A stretch of 64,000 nucleotides of DNA from Pantoea sp. Cy-639 (GTDB lineage: Bacteria > Pseudomonadota > Gammaproteobacteria > Pseudomonadales > Pseudomonadaceae), in assembly GCF_011752525.1 (NCBI RefSeq), contig NZ_VWXI01000004.1, forward strand, positions 1 through 64,000. Reading direction: 5' to 3'. How positions within the stretch are numbered: position 1 is the first letter of the stretch; every line of letters starts with the position of its first letter. The notes beneath the pieces were generated by a model. The model had not been told where the DNA came from. It did no database searches and saw only the letters and a program-made list of their open reading frames with translations. Of the stretch, positions 1-12,716 are shown one piece after another. Both the position numbers and the translations under genes were made by a program.

Positions 1-97
1 GCAGCGGCGCAGTATATCTTGCCTCATCGACGACCTGATCGTTGGTTCCCGAGAGTAGTTAAGCAACGACCAGCAAAATATCCGACCCGAAAATGAA

Positions 98-126
98 AAT
101 GCCAGTCAGCTTAACTGACTGGCATT
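98..126. terminator. Hairpin terminator
   Basis: A perfect 12-bp inverted repeat (98-109 against 115-126) with a 5-base loop. It lies downstream of the minus-strand SprT-like gene, so it may end that transcript, or one entering from the left edge. Bases 1-97 show no convincing gene. Confidence 0.7.
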
Positions 127-195
127 AACCTGCGGGTCGCCTTTTTTGTGTCTTGTCGAGCGTGTCTGGCGGCAGGCCGTTCCTGCGCGCCAACC

Positions 196-690
196 TCACT
201 CGACCCGGGTCTCGCCGCTGTACACCAGGATTTCCCGGCAGCGCCGGCACAGGTAGCGTCGGCCCTGGCGCACCAGCTTGTGGCGCTGCGCGGTGAACGG
301 GAAGTCGCTCTGCGGGCAGGGGCAGCGATAGATGTAGCGCGTGGCCACGCGCCGCTGCACGGCATAGTTGTGGCAGCGGTTCGGCGGCAGTTCGTAGACG
401 CCGCGCATGATCAGTTGCCATTCCTCGCCATGGGCCTGGATGCGGTCGCCGAACAACTGGTGGGCAACCAGGTGGGCGACCTCGTGGGCCACCGTCTGGC
501 GCAGGAAGTCGTCCTGGTTCTCGCGATACAGTTGCAGGTTGAAGCGCAGCAGGTTTTCGTGCAGGTGGGCGACGCCGGCCTTCTGGCCGCGCAGCTTGAA
601 GCTGACTTGCGGGCGCGGGAAGGTGCGCTTGAAGAAGGTTTCGGCTTGCTGGTAACAGGTTTCGACGCGTTGTCTGAGCAGCTCGGGCAT
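196..690 (-). CDS. sprT: SprT family zinc metalloprotease
   Basis: A 164-residue protein of the SprT family, whose eukaryotic relatives (Spartan) cut DNA-protein crosslinks; the bacterial role is little studied. The zinc-protease motif HEVAH lies at residues 69-73, and a C-terminal zinc ribbon is formed by two CxxC-like pairs (C123/C125 and C148/C151). Length is normal for E. coli SprT. The start at 690 is chosen because an AGGAG lies about 12 bases upstream; a start nine codons earlier has no ribosome site. It is a single-gene unit facing the left edge. Confidence 0.88.
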   Translation of the reverse strand: MPELLRQRVETCYQQAETFFKRTFPRPQVSFKLRGQKAGVAHLHENLLRFNLQLYRENQDDFLRQTVAHEVAHLVAHQLFGDRIQAHGEEWQLIMRGVYELPPNRCHNYAVQRRVATRYIYRCPCPQSDFPFTAQRHKLVRQGRRYLCRRCREILVYSGETRVE

Positions 691-807
691 GGCGGGGTGG
701 TTCTCCTGGCCCGGCATTATGCCGCAAGCACCGGGAGCCTGCCGAGCCGTCGGTCAGCGCCGCAACGAAACGACGAGGGGCTGCTTGGCAGCCCCTTGAA
801 ACACCAG

Positions 808-1407
808 TCAGTTGGTATACACCGGCCCCACGCCCAGCCCCCAGATGATCACCGTGGCGGCCATGATCGCCACCAGCACCACCAGGCCCACCGCCAGCAC
901 CGAGCTGGAGAACAGGAAGCCTTCGTCGGACGGGATGTTCATGAAGGTCGGCAAGCCGACATACAGCAGGTACACCGTGTAGCAGATCGCTGCCGTGCCG
1001 ATCACCATGCCCAGCCACAGGTGCGGGTACAGCGCCGCCAGTCCGCCGACGAACAGCGGCGTGGCGGTGTAGGTGGCGAAGGCGATGCACTGCGCCATGC
1101 TCGGGGTGGCGTCGTAGGTGCGTGCCATCCAGTGGATGAAGGCGCCCATCACCGCCACGCCGGCGAGCATCGCCAGGTACGACATGATGCTCATCCAGAT
1201 CGCGCTTTCCATGGTCAGCATCACTGCCGGCCGGTCGCCGATCACCCAGCCTACCTGGGTGGTGCCGATGAACGCCGAGATGGCGGGGATCGCCGCCAGG
1301 ATCAGCGTGTGCGTCAGGTACATGTGGCTGATGGATTCTTCTTCGCCACGGATCTCGCGCCATTCCTGGTCGGGATGGGTGAACAGCCCCACAACGTGAT
1401 GGATCAT
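808..1407 (-). CDS. Yip1 family membrane protein
   Basis: A 199-residue integral membrane protein of the Yip1/YIP1 domain family, common in Pseudomonas and of unknown bacterial function. A short cytosolic N-terminus (MIHHVVGLFTHP) is followed by about five hydrophobic segments from near residue 32 to the end, alternating with polar loops. The start at 1407 is supported by an AGGAGA just upstream. The frame stays open another 86 codons upstream, but that part has no ribosome site and no membrane-protein character. It is divergent from ttcA. Confidence 0.8.
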   Translation of the reverse strand: MIHHVVGLFTHPDQEWREIRGEEESISHMYLTHTLILAAIPAISAFIGTTQVGWVIGDRPAVMLTMESAIWMSIMSYLAMLAGVAVMGAFIHWMARTYDATPSMAQCIAFATYTATPLFVGGLAALYPHLWLGMVIGTAAICYTVYLLYVGLPTFMNIPSDEGFLFSSSVLAVGLVVLVAIMAATVIIWGLGVGPVYTN

Positions 1408-1670
1408 GCCGGTCTCTCCTATGGTCGTTGCCAAGCGCCCCCAGAGTGGAACGCCAGCGGCCCGAGGCCAGGACACCAATGCAAGCGGTAATGTGGCCTT
1501 ATGTCGCAGTATAGGAAGCCGTACCTGGCAGAAAACCGGCTTTTTAGAGCAAATTGCGCTGTCAGGGAAACTGCTGATTCCCTTGAAGTCTTTATCGGAA
1601 TCTCCTACTGCCTCGCGCGGTTTGTGGGTAAAATAGCCGGCTTTTGTCACACCTCGCGGATCCAAGCGCT

Positions 1671-2495
1671 ATGGGCACCCTCTCGGTCAACCAGAACAAA
1701 CTGCAAAAACGCCTGCGTCGTCTCGCCGGCGAAGCCATCACCGACTACAACATGATCGAGGATGGCGACAAGGTCATGGTCTGCCTGTCCGGCGGCAAGG
1801 ACAGCTACACCATGCTCGACGTTCTGTTGCACCTGCAGAAGGTGGCGCCGATCAAGTTCGAGATCGTCGCGGTGAACATGGACCAGAAACAACCTGGCTT
1901 CCCCGAGCACGTGCTGCCGGCCTACCTCAAGGAACTGGGCGTCGAGTACCACATCGTCGAGAAGGACACCTACTCGGTGGTCAAGGAGCTGGTGCCCGAG
2001 GGCAAGACCACTTGCTCGCTGTGCTCGCGCCTGCGCCGTGGCACCCTGTACACCTTCGCCGACGAGATCGGCGCGACCAAGATGGCCCTGGGGCATCACC
2101 GCGACGACATCGTCGAGACCTTCTTCCTCAACATGTTCTTCAACGGCGCGCTCAAGGGCATGCCACCGAAGCTGCGCGCCGACGATGGCCGCAACGTGGT
2201 GATCCGTCCGCTGGCCTACTGCAGCGAGAAGGACATCCAGGCCTACTCGGACATGAAGGAATTCCCGATCATTCCGTGCAACCTGTGTGGTTCCCAGGAA
2301 AACCTGCAGCGCCAGGTGGTCAAGGACATGCTGGTCGAGTGGGAGCGCAAGCACCCGGGCCGCACCGAGAGCATCTTCCGTGCCCTGCAGAACGTTGCCC
2401 CGTCGCAGTTGGCCGACCGCAACCTGTTCGACTTCACCAGCCTGAAGATCGACGAGAGCGCTACCCCGCGCTTCCTCGACGTGCTGAACATCTGA
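1671..2495 (+). CDS. ttcA: tRNA 2-thiocytidine(32) synthetase TtcA
   Basis: TtcA puts sulfur on cytidine 32 of certain tRNAs, using ATP to activate the base and a [4Fe-4S] cluster. The protein is 274 residues. The PP-loop SGGKDS is at residues 40-45, and cysteine pairs C115/C118 (CSLC) and C203/C206 (CNLC) provide the cluster ligands. The start [10 protein letters not shown] is taken as in other Pseudomonas TtcA; an in-frame ATG nine codons upstream is possible, and no strong ribosome site decides between them. The Tag-family gene follows after four bases, so the two are probably co-transcribed. Confidence 0.95.
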   Translation: MGTLSVNQNKLQKRLRRLAGEAITDYNMIEDGDKVMVCLSGGKDSYTMLDVLLHLQKVAPIKFEIVAVNMDQKQPGFPEHVLPAYLKELGVEYHIVEKDTYSVVKELVPEGKTTCSLCSRLRRGTLYTFADEIGATKMALGHHRDDIVETFFLNMFFNGALKGMPPKLRADDGRNVVIRPLAYCSEKDIQAYSDMKEFPIIPCNLCGSQENLQRQVVKDMLVEWERKHPGRTESIFRALQNVAPSQLADRNLFDFTSLKIDESATPRFLDVLNI

Positions 2496-2499
2496 CCCC

Positions 2500-3171
2500 G
2501 TGCGCGATTATCAGTGGCTGTACGAGTACTGCCTGAACCGCTTCGGTTCGGCCCAGGCGCTCGAGGCCTTCCTGCCGCAGCCGCGCACCCCGGCGCAACT
2601 GCGCGAGATTCCCGACGACCGCTACCTGTCGACCCTGGCCCTGCGCGTGTTCCGCGCCGGGCTCAAGCACAGCCTGGTGGATGCCAAGTGGCCGGCGTTC
2701 GAGCAGGTGTTCTTCGGTTTCGATCCCGAGAAAGTGGTGCTGATGAGTGCCGAGCACCTGGAGCGCTTGATGCAGGACGAGCGCATCATCCGCCACCTGG
2801 GCAAGCTCAAGAGCGTGCCGCGCAACGCGCAGATGGTGCTGGACGTAGCCCGGGAGAAGGGCAGTTTCGGCGCGTTCATCGCCGACTGGCCAGAGACCGA
2901 TATCGTCGGTTTGTGGAAGTACCTGGCCAAGCATGGCAACCAGCTTGGCGGCTTATCGGCGCCGCGCTTCCTGCGCATGGTCGGCAAGGATACGTTCATT
3001 CCGACCGATGACATGACGGCCGCGTTGATCGCGCAAAAGGTGATCGACAAGGCGCCGACCAGCCAGCGCGACCAGGCTCTGGTACAGCAGGCGTTCAACC
3101 AGTGGCATGCCGAGAGCGGGCGACCGCTGTGCCAGTTGTCGGTGATGCTGGCGCATACCGTCAACCATTGA
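2500..3171 (+). CDS. Tag-family (3-methyladenine DNA glycosylase I-like) protein
   Basis: A 223-residue protein resembling DNA-3-methyladenine glycosylase I, which removes alkylated adenine from DNA. The recognisable part is the helical core with VFRAGLKHSLVD and an F-x-x-FDP segment. The cysteines and histidines that form the zinc snap in classical Tag are not evident, so activity or substrate may differ. It starts with GTG four bases after ttcA, implying translational coupling. A GC-rich hairpin follows the stop codon. Confidence 0.75.
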   Translation: MRDYQWLYEYCLNRFGSAQALEAFLPQPRTPAQLREIPDDRYLSTLALRVFRAGLKHSLVDAKWPAFEQVFFGFDPEKVVLMSAEHLERLMQDERIIRHLGKLKSVPRNAQMVLDVAREKGSFGAFIADWPETDIVGLWKYLAKHGNQLGGLSAPRFLRMVGKDTFIPTDDMTAALIAQKVIDKAPTSQRDQALVQQAFNQWHAESGRPLCQLSVMLAHTVNH

Positions 3172-3178
3172 GATTGCC

Positions 3179-3197
3179 GGGGCTGCCAAGCAGCCCC
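3179..3197. terminator. GC-rich hairpin between convergent genes
   Basis: An 8-bp perfect stem (3179-3186 with 3190-3197) sits between the convergent Tag-like gene and the DUF2069 gene. It may end transcription from both sides, although no clear T-run follows. Confidence 0.5.
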
Positions 3198-3203
3198 CGC
3201 TAT

Positions 3204-4565
<1,362 letters not shown>

Positions 4566-4651
4566 GGCGGGTCGCATCCAGCTGGGTGTGGCGGGTATTC
4601 TAACCGCAGCGACCGACTTCAATGCTTGAAAACTTCGAGAAGGATTGACCC

Positions 4652-5116
4652 ATGGCAAGGCGTTTGGCAGCTGCACTGGCCATCACCGCGAGCCTGCTGC
4701 TCGGCGGCTGCGGTGCGGACTACGGCGTGGACCAGCACGGCAACACGGTGAAGGCCGAACAGATTGACGGGCACTGGCTGGTGCTCAATTACTGGGCCGA
4801 ATGGTGCGGTCCGTGCCGGACCGAAATCCCCGAGCTCAATGCCGCGGCCAAGCAGTGGGAGGCCGAGGGCATCAAGGTGGTGGGCGTCAACTTCGACGGC
4901 CTGCAAGGGGCAGACCTGAAGGCTGCGGCCGATACGCTGGGCATCGGTTTCATCGTGCTGGCGCAGGATCCGGCCGAGCACTACGAGCTGCCACGCAGCG
5001 AGGCGTTGCCGGTGACCTACATCATCGATGACAAGGGCAAGGTGCGCGAGCAGTTGCTGGGCGAGCAGACGCTGGAAGGACTGCAGGCGAAGATCAAGGC
5101 GCTGAAAGGCGCTTGA
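4652..5116 (+). CDS. TlpA-like thioredoxin-fold lipoprotein
   Basis: A 154-residue envelope thiol oxidoreductase. A lipoprotein signal ends at LLGG-C20, and the thioredoxin active site WCGPC is at residues 51-55. A cis-proline segment (ALPVTYIID) is also present. Proteins of this type reduce disulfides in the periplasm, often for cytochrome c maturation, but the partner cannot be told from here. It is a single gene, divergent from the arsC-like operon and followed by a REP element. Confidence 0.85.
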   Translation: MARRLAAALAITASLLLGGCGADYGVDQHGNTVKAEQIDGHWLVLNYWAEWCGPCRTEIPELNAAAKQWEAEGIKVVGVNFDGLQGADLKAAADTLGIGFIVLAQDPAEHYELPRSEALPVTYIIDDKGKVREQLLGEQTLEGLQAKIKALKGA

Positions 5117-5144
5117 TGCTCGGGGGCCGTGCGCCGGCCCTTTC

Positions 5145-5204
5145 GCGACACAAGGCCGCTCCTGCAGGAGATCGCATTTCCCTGTAGGAGCGACCTTGTG
5201 TCGC
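5145..5204. repeat. REP inverted pair
   Basis: Two arms of a REP-type repeat face each other: gcgacacaaggccgctcc starts at 5145 and its near complement ends at 5204. The pair lies between the convergent TlpA-like and META genes and could form a long hairpin. A following GGGCTGC...GCAGCCC hairpin (5209-5224) may add termination. Confidence 0.8.
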
Positions 5205-5234
5205 GCAAGGGCTGCAAGGCAGCCCCGGCTGTCT

Positions 5235-5639
5235 TCAGCCTTCCTCAGGCCAGAAGCGCAGCGGCTTGCCTTCGGCCGGCCAGAAGCGGATCTGCTCGAT
5301 CGGCGACACGTCCCAACGCTGCACGGTTTCCAGTGCTTGCAGGAAACGTTTCTCCTGGTCCATCAAGGCTGGTGCGCAGAGCTTGCGGGTCTTGCCGACC
5401 TTGCCGAAGCTCAGGCGCTCGCCGTCGAGGGTATACGGCGCGAACCAGTGGTTGCAGCCTGCGTTGCCGTAGGCGCGGCCATCGTTGGCCAGGGTCAGGG
5501 TCAGGTGGCTGTAGTCGATCAGCGGTCGTTCGCCGATCCACTCCAGCACATAGCTCTGCTCCTGTTGCAGCGGCGAAGGCTGCGCGGCGCAGCCCATCAG
5601 GCCGGTGGCGATCAGCACGCCGGTCAGCAGCGTCTTCAC
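5235..5639 (-). CDS. META domain lipoprotein
   Basis: A 134-residue lipoprotein with signal MKTLLTGVLIATGLMGC and a META domain similar to HslJ: YVLEWIGERPL, then GRAYGNAGCNHW, the conserved G-x-x-GCN turn. META proteins are linked to heat or novobiocin stress in E. coli, with no known biochemical activity. It starts at GTG 5639, immediately after the stop of the zinc-ribbon gene, so the two are translationally coupled. Confidence 0.82.
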   Translation of the reverse strand: MKTLLTGVLIATGLMGCAAQPSPLQQEQSYVLEWIGERPLIDYSHLTLTLANDGRAYGNAGCNHWFAPYTLDGERLSFGKVGKTRKLCAPALMDQEKRFLQALETVQRWDVSPIEQIRFWPAEGKPLRFWPEEG

Positions 5640-6074
5640 TTACGCACGCTCCCGGCACTGCGGGCACAGGTGCTTGTCGCCCTGGCTGGTCCAGCCCAGT
5701 TCCTGGATGCGCGCGCTGGCGGCCGGCGCCTGGCCCTTCTTGCCCAGCTTGGCATCGTTGGCGAACTCGAAGTCCAGCACGGCGTCGCAGTTGTCGCACT
5801 TGACCTGCCACTGGAGGATCTCCAGTTCGTTGAACACCGGGCCCTGGGCCACGGCGACCCACTGCCCGTGCGGGTTGATCAGGTGGCGCACGGTCTCCAC
5901 GGTCAGGCGCATGGACAGGTCCTTGCTGCCCTTGAGGGTGACCAGCAGGACATCGCCTTTCTGGATCGAGCCGCCGTTGCCGGTGACCTGGTAGCGGCCC
6001 GGCACCAGTGCGCGGCATTCGATCAGGGTGTGTTGCGGATTGAATAGGGTGTAGCGGAAATCGTGTTCGACCAT
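5640..6074 (-). CDS. Conserved zinc-ribbon protein, function unknown
   Basis: I do not recognise a named family. The 144-residue protein has an N-terminal beta-rich half and a C-terminal half with two CxxC knuckles (C93/C96 and C137/C140), most simply a zinc ribbon. A basic, lysine- and alanine-rich linker separates the knuckles. GGAGGA lies just before the ATG. Coupling to the META lipoprotein gene suggests a shared operon but not a shared function. Confidence 0.7.
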   Translation of the reverse strand: MVEHDFRYTLFNPQHTLIECRALVPGRYQVTGNGGSIQKGDVLLVTLKGSKDLSMRLTVETVRHLINPHGQWVAVAQGPVFNELEILQWQVKCDNCDAVLDFEFANDAKLGKKGQAPAASARIQELGWTSQGDKHLCPQCRERA

Positions 6075-6104
6075 GGGTCCTCCAAATTGCCGCGTATCCT
6101 AGCA

Positions 6105-7094
6105 CTAACCCGTGACCAGATTCTGCGGATTGCCTGCCGCCCAGCGGCTGATGTTGTCCAGCGTGGTGGCGGCGATGGCGTCCAGCGCCTCGCGGGTGAG
6201 GAACGCCTGGTGAGCGGTGACGATCACGTTGGGGAAGGTCAGCAGGCGCGCCAGCACGTCGTCCTGCAGCGGCTGGTCGGAACGGTCCTCGAAGAACAAC
6301 TGCGCCTCTTCCTCGTAGACATCCAGCCCCAGGTAGCCGAGCTGGCCGCTCTTGAGCGCGTCGATCAGCGCCGGGGTGTCGACCAGCGCGCCGCGCCCGG
6401 TGTTGATCAGCATGGCGCCGGGTTGCATCTGCGCCAGGCTGGTGGCGTTGACCAGGTGCCGGGTGTATTCGGTTAGCGGGCAGTGCAGGCTGACGATCCG
6501 CGCCTCGCGCAGCAAGTCGGGCAATTCCAGGTAGCGGGCGCCGAGGGCGATCAGCTCTGGGTTGGGGCAGGGGTCATAGGCCAGCAACCGGCAGCCGAAG
6601 CCGGCCATGATACGGGCGAAGGCCATGCCGATCTGGCCGGTGCCGACCACCCCGACCGTCTTGCCGTGCAGGTCGAAGCCGGTCAGCCCATGCAGGGTGA
6701 AGTCGCCCTCGCGGGTGCGGTTGTAGGCCCGGTGCAGGCGTCGGTTGAGCGCGAGGATCAATGCCACGGCGTGCTCGGCGACGGCGTGGGGCGAATAGGC
6801 CGGCACGCGGGTCACCGCCAGGCCCAGGCGCTGGGCGGCGGCCAGGTCGACATGGTTGTAGCCGGCCGAGCGCAGGGCGATCAGGCGCGTGCCGCCGGCG
6901 GCCAGGCGCTCGAGTACCGTGGCGTCGAGTTCGTCGTTGATGAACGCGCAGACCACCTCGAAGCCATTGGCCAGGGCGGCGGTGTCGAGGGTCAGGCGGG
7001 TGGGCTGGTAGTGCAGCTCCAGGGCACTGTCCTGGGCGGCGCGGGCGAAGCTTTCCTGGTCGTAGTGCTGGCTGCTGAACAACAGGGCGCGCAT
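6105..7094 (-). CDS. ldhA: D-lactate dehydrogenase (2-hydroxyacid dehydrogenase family)
   Basis: A 329-residue NAD-dependent D-2-hydroxyacid dehydrogenase, closest to fermentative LdhA, which reduces pyruvate to D-lactate. The Rossmann motif GTGQIG is at 151-156; catalytic R234, E263 and H295 are in their expected settings (NTGRGALVD, DVYEEE, TAHQAF). AAGGAG precedes the ATG. The gene lies just downstream of gacS on the same strand, as in P. aeruginosa, although a REP-like sequence separates them. Confidence 0.92.
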   Translation of the reverse strand: MRALLFSSQHYDQESFARAAQDSALELHYQPTRLTLDTAALANGFEVVCAFINDELDATVLERLAAGGTRLIALRSAGYNHVDLAAAQRLGLAVTRVPAYSPHAVAEHAVALILALNRRLHRAYNRTREGDFTLHGLTGFDLHGKTVGVVGTGQIGMAFARIMAGFGCRLLAYDPCPNPELIALGARYLELPDLLREARIVSLHCPLTEYTRHLVNATSLAQMQPGAMLINTGRGALVDTPALIDALKSGQLGYLGLDVYEEEAQLFFEDRSDQPLQDDVLARLLTFPNVIVTAHQAFLTREALDAIAATTLDNISRWAAGNPQNLVTG

Positions 7095-7203
7095 GGTGGG
7101 CTCCTTGGGGGCGGTGCGATCAGTCTAGGTCGTCGCTGCTGGCGGGGGCTTGACCTGCGCTAACGCTATTGTGGGATGCCGGGCTTTGTGGGCACAGGGG
7201 CAT

Positions 7204-7228
7204 GGGAGCAGGCTTGCCCCGCGATGGC
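7204..7228. repeat. REP-like element between gacS and ldhA
   Basis: The string gggagcaggcttgccccgcg is a common Pseudomonas REP core with a short GGCTTGCCCC-type stem. It fills much of the 158-base gap between the gacS stop and the ldhA start. Confidence 0.6.
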
Positions 7229-7252
7229 GAGGCTTGCTTGCTGACGAGGTGA

Positions 7253-10009
<2,757 letters not shown>

Positions 10010-10242
10010 ACCTGTCTCCTGTCATGTGCCAACGCGCAGTCGCGCTCCAGCGGGAACGTTACTCCGCGAGTGCGGGCAATGCACTCATTTGTATCTGTTT
10101 TTGCAAGCGGCGAGGGCGACACGGCAGGCGCCGGCTCGCACCAGCGGTGCGCGCGGTCGCTGCGACATCGGTCGTATCCTGGTTGCCTTGCCCGGAGCGC
10201 TTGCACAATAATCGCGCAACTGAGAATTGATGGCAGTTGCCA

Positions 10243-10959
10243 ATGAATCCTGAAGCTATTCACGCCTCGAGCATCCTCGCCATCGAGGACGACCCGGTGC
10301 TCGGTGCTTATCTGCACGAAGAGCTGCAGCGCGGCGGTTTCCAGGTGACCTGGTGCCGCAATGGCCTGGAGGGATTGGAGGTCGCAGGCCGGCAGGTCTT
10401 CGACCTGGTGTTGATGGATATCCTGCTACCCGGCCTCAATGGCCTGGACGCCCTGACGCGGCTGCGTAGCCACAGCGCCACGCCAGTGATCCTGATGTCG
10501 GCCCTGGGCGCCGAGGCGGATCGGATCAGTGGCTTCCAGCGCGGCGCCGATGATTACCTGCCCAAGCCGTTCAGTGTCGCCGAACTGAAGGTGCGCATCG
10601 AGGCGATCCTGCGTCGGGTGGCGCTCGAGCGTTGTCGCCAGGCGCCGCGCGAGGATGCGTGCGGTGGCCTGCGCTTCGACGAGACGAGCAGCGACGTGTG
10701 CCTGGATGGCCGCTGGGCGGGGCTGACACCCAGCGAGTTCCGCCTGTTCGACACTCTCTATCGCAGCCAGGACGAAGTCCTGAGCAAGCCCTTCCTTTAC
10801 CAGCAGGTACTGCAGCGTGGCTATTCGCGCCACGACCGCAGCCTGGACATGCATGTCAGCCAGATCCGCCGCAAGCTCAAGGCCATCGGCTACCACGAGC
10901 GGCAGGTGCGCACGGTCTGGGGCAAGGGGTATGTGTTCGGCGCGGGCGAGGCTGACTGA
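10243..10959 (+). CDS. OmpR-family response regulator
   Basis: A 238-residue two-component regulator. The receiver has acidic residues D16/D17 and phosphoacceptor D59 (LVLMDILLPG), plus the LPKPF lysine; a C-terminal winged helix with the RTVWGKGYVF wing binds DNA. The ATG at 10243 is preferred to an in-frame TTG two codons earlier. It is followed three bases later by its sensor kinase. The position beside gacS and cysM equals that of pirR in P. aeruginosa, but no siderophore receptor gene follows, so the regulon is open. Confidence 0.88.
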   Translation: MNPEAIHASSILAIEDDPVLGAYLHEELQRGGFQVTWCRNGLEGLEVAGRQVFDLVLMDILLPGLNGLDALTRLRSHSATPVILMSALGAEADRISGFQRGADDYLPKPFSVAELKVRIEAILRRVALERCRQAPREDACGGLRFDETSSDVCLDGRWAGLTPSEFRLFDTLYRSQDEVLSKPFLYQQVLQRGYSRHDRSLDMHVSQIRRKLKAIGYHERQVRTVWGKGYVFGAGEAD

Positions 10960-10962
10960 CGC

Positions 10963-12342
10963 ATGCTCGACCGCCATTCGCTGTTCTGGAAGCTGGCCAT
11001 CCTGCTGGTGGGGTTCTGCCTGCTGATGATCGGCCTGAGCTACACCTGGGGCCGGCACATGGATACCCGCAATGCCTTTATCGCCGAACCGGCCCGGCAG
11101 GTGCTGCGTGGTTATGCCACCGAGGCCGAGCAAGCCTGGCGCAGCGGTGGGCGCGAGGGGGTCGATCGCTGGCTGGCCGGGATGCGCCAGCGCGAGCCTG
11201 GCTGGATCAATGTGCTCGATGGCGAGCTGCAACCGCTGGGCACTGGCGAGCTCGGCGCCGAGGCGCTCCAGCACCTGACGCGTTTGCGTGGGGTCGACTG
11301 GCCGATGAGTCTGCGCAGTGTCGGCCAGCCCTGGTTGCGCCTGCCGTTCCCGCAGGCGCCCGAGCAGGGCATGCTGGTGATCGAGCTGCCCGAGCGCTTC
11401 AATCCGGGCGAGTATCGGTTGCTCTGGCGAGTGGTGATCAACGGCATCATCCCCGGGCTGTTCACCCTGTTGCTGTGCGTGGGCCTCTACCGGATGCTCA
11501 TCGTGCCCCTGAACCAGTTGCGCGAACAAGCCAATGCCTGGCGTGCCGACCAGCTTTCGGCGCGCCTGGACCCGCACACCACCCGGCGCCGGGACGAGCT
11601 CGGCGAGCTGGCGCGGGCGTTCGACCAGATGGCCGAGCGTCTGCAGGGCACGGTGGCGTTGCAGCAACAGCTGCTGCGCGATCTATCCCATGAAATGCGC
11701 ACGCCGCTCAGCCGCTTGCGGGTGGCCTGCGATGGTGAGTCCGATCTGCCGCGCCTGCGCGAGCGCCTGCACCGTGAGGTCGACGGCATGCAGCAACTGG
11801 TCGAGGACACCCTGCAACTGGCCTGGCAGGACGCCGAGCGTGGGCCGACGAGCCTTGAACCGATCCAGTTGCCGGTGCTCTGGGACATGCTCAGCGAGAA
11901 CGCCTGCTACGAGAGCGGTTGGCCGACGTGGCGGTTGCACTGCGAGCTGCCGGCTGGCTGCGTGGTGCAGGGCAATCTCAACGACCTGGCCCAGGCGCTG
12001 GAGAACGTGTTGCGCAATGCCATCCGTCATTCCCCAGGCGATGGTGTGGTGCGCCTGAACGGGCGGCGCGAGGGCGGTTATTGGCGCATCGACCTGGAGG
12101 ATGAGGGGGCGGGTGTGGCCGAGGAGGACCTGGAGAGGATCTTCGCGCCGTTCTCGCGGCTCGATGGCTCGCGACCGGGAGACGGAGGTTTCGGTCTGGG
12201 CTTGAGCATTGCCCGCAGCGCCATACAGCGTCAGGGCGGGCGGGTCTGGGCAGAGAACGGCGAGCGGGGCCTGCGGGTGTGCATGCGCCTGGTGGCCTGT
12301 GAGTCGCCGGTTGGGGCCGCTGCGCAGCCCATCGCCGGCTGA
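10963..12342 (+). CDS. Two-component sensor histidine kinase
   Basis: A 459-residue membrane kinase, partner of the preceding regulator. TM1 is about residues 9-28, a periplasmic sensor covers about 30-155, TM2 is about 158-178, then HAMP, HisKA with H243 (LSHEMRTP) and an ATPase domain with an N-box (NAIRHS) and GLGLSIA. The last residues (VGAAAQPIAG) and the stop codon are encoded inside a REP element, so the native C-terminus has probably been replaced by repeat sequence. It is the positional counterpart of pirS. Confidence 0.88.
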   Translation: MLDRHSLFWKLAILLVGFCLLMIGLSYTWGRHMDTRNAFIAEPARQVLRGYATEAEQAWRSGGREGVDRWLAGMRQREPGWINVLDGELQPLGTGELGAEALQHLTRLRGVDWPMSLRSVGQPWLRLPFPQAPEQGMLVIELPERFNPGEYRLLWRVVINGIIPGLFTLLLCVGLYRMLIVPLNQLREQANAWRADQLSARLDPHTTRRRDELGELARAFDQMAERLQGTVALQQQLLRDLSHEMRTPLSRLRVACDGESDLPRLRERLHREVDGMQQLVEDTLQLAWQDAERGPTSLEPIQLPVLWDMLSENACYESGWPTWRLHCELPAGCVVQGNLNDLAQALENVLRNAIRHSPGDGVVRLNGRREGGYWRIDLEDEGAGVAEEDLERIFAPFSRLDGSRPGDGGFGLGLSIARSAIQRQGGRVWAENGERGLRVCMRLVACESPVGAAAQPIAG

Positions 12343-12356
12343 CGCCAGCTCCCACA
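12313..12356. repeat. REP element overlapping the kinase stop codon
   Basis: This 44-base sequence is the reverse complement of 12539-12582 with two mismatches. It includes the last ten codons and the stop of the sensor kinase, and it is one end of an inverted REP pair. Confidence 0.8.
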
Positions 12357-12525
12357 GGCAGGCAGTGCCTTCAGGCTGACGCCAGCTCCCACAGGCAGGC
12401 AGTGCCTTCAGGCTGACGCCAGCTCCCACAGGCAGGCAGTGCCTTCAGGCTGACGTCAGCTCCCACAGGCAGGCAGTGCCTTCAGGCTGACGCCAGCTCT
12501 CACAGGCCGACCGGTACCTCTTCAG
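12338..12525. repeat. Five tandem 37-bp REP-derived repeats
   Basis: Units start at 12338, 12375, 12412, 12449 and 12486. The first three are identical at 37 bases, the fourth has one change (gacgtc), and the fifth is 40 bases and diverged. Each begins gctgacgccagctcccacag, which is half of the flanking REP. With the two inverted REPs this fills the whole 374-base gap before cysM. Confidence 0.9.
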
Positions 12526-12538
12526 GCTGACGCAGACT

Positions 12539-12582
12539 CTGTGGGAGCCGGCGTCAGCCGGCGATGGGCTGCGCAGCAGCCC
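12539..12582. repeat. REP element, inverted relative to 12313
   Basis: The sequence starting ctgtgggagccggcgtcagc is the right-hand member of the inverted REP pair that encloses the tandem repeats. A small GGGCTGCGCAGCAGCCC hairpin ends it. Confidence 0.8.
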
Positions 12583-12716
12583 TTGGCACGGATTCCCAGC
12601 ATTTGTCAGACATCGCTTATAGCCATCCGCTATAGCATCCGACGATTGCGTGATATGGCCGCGAAGGGTTTGCCGGTATGATAGGCGCCCCTGCCGTCCG
12701 GATTGCGAAAACGCCC

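Noticed and set aside
12338..12525. CRISPR array
   Set aside because: Units are directly adjacent without unique spacers, match the flanking REPs, and no cas genes are present.
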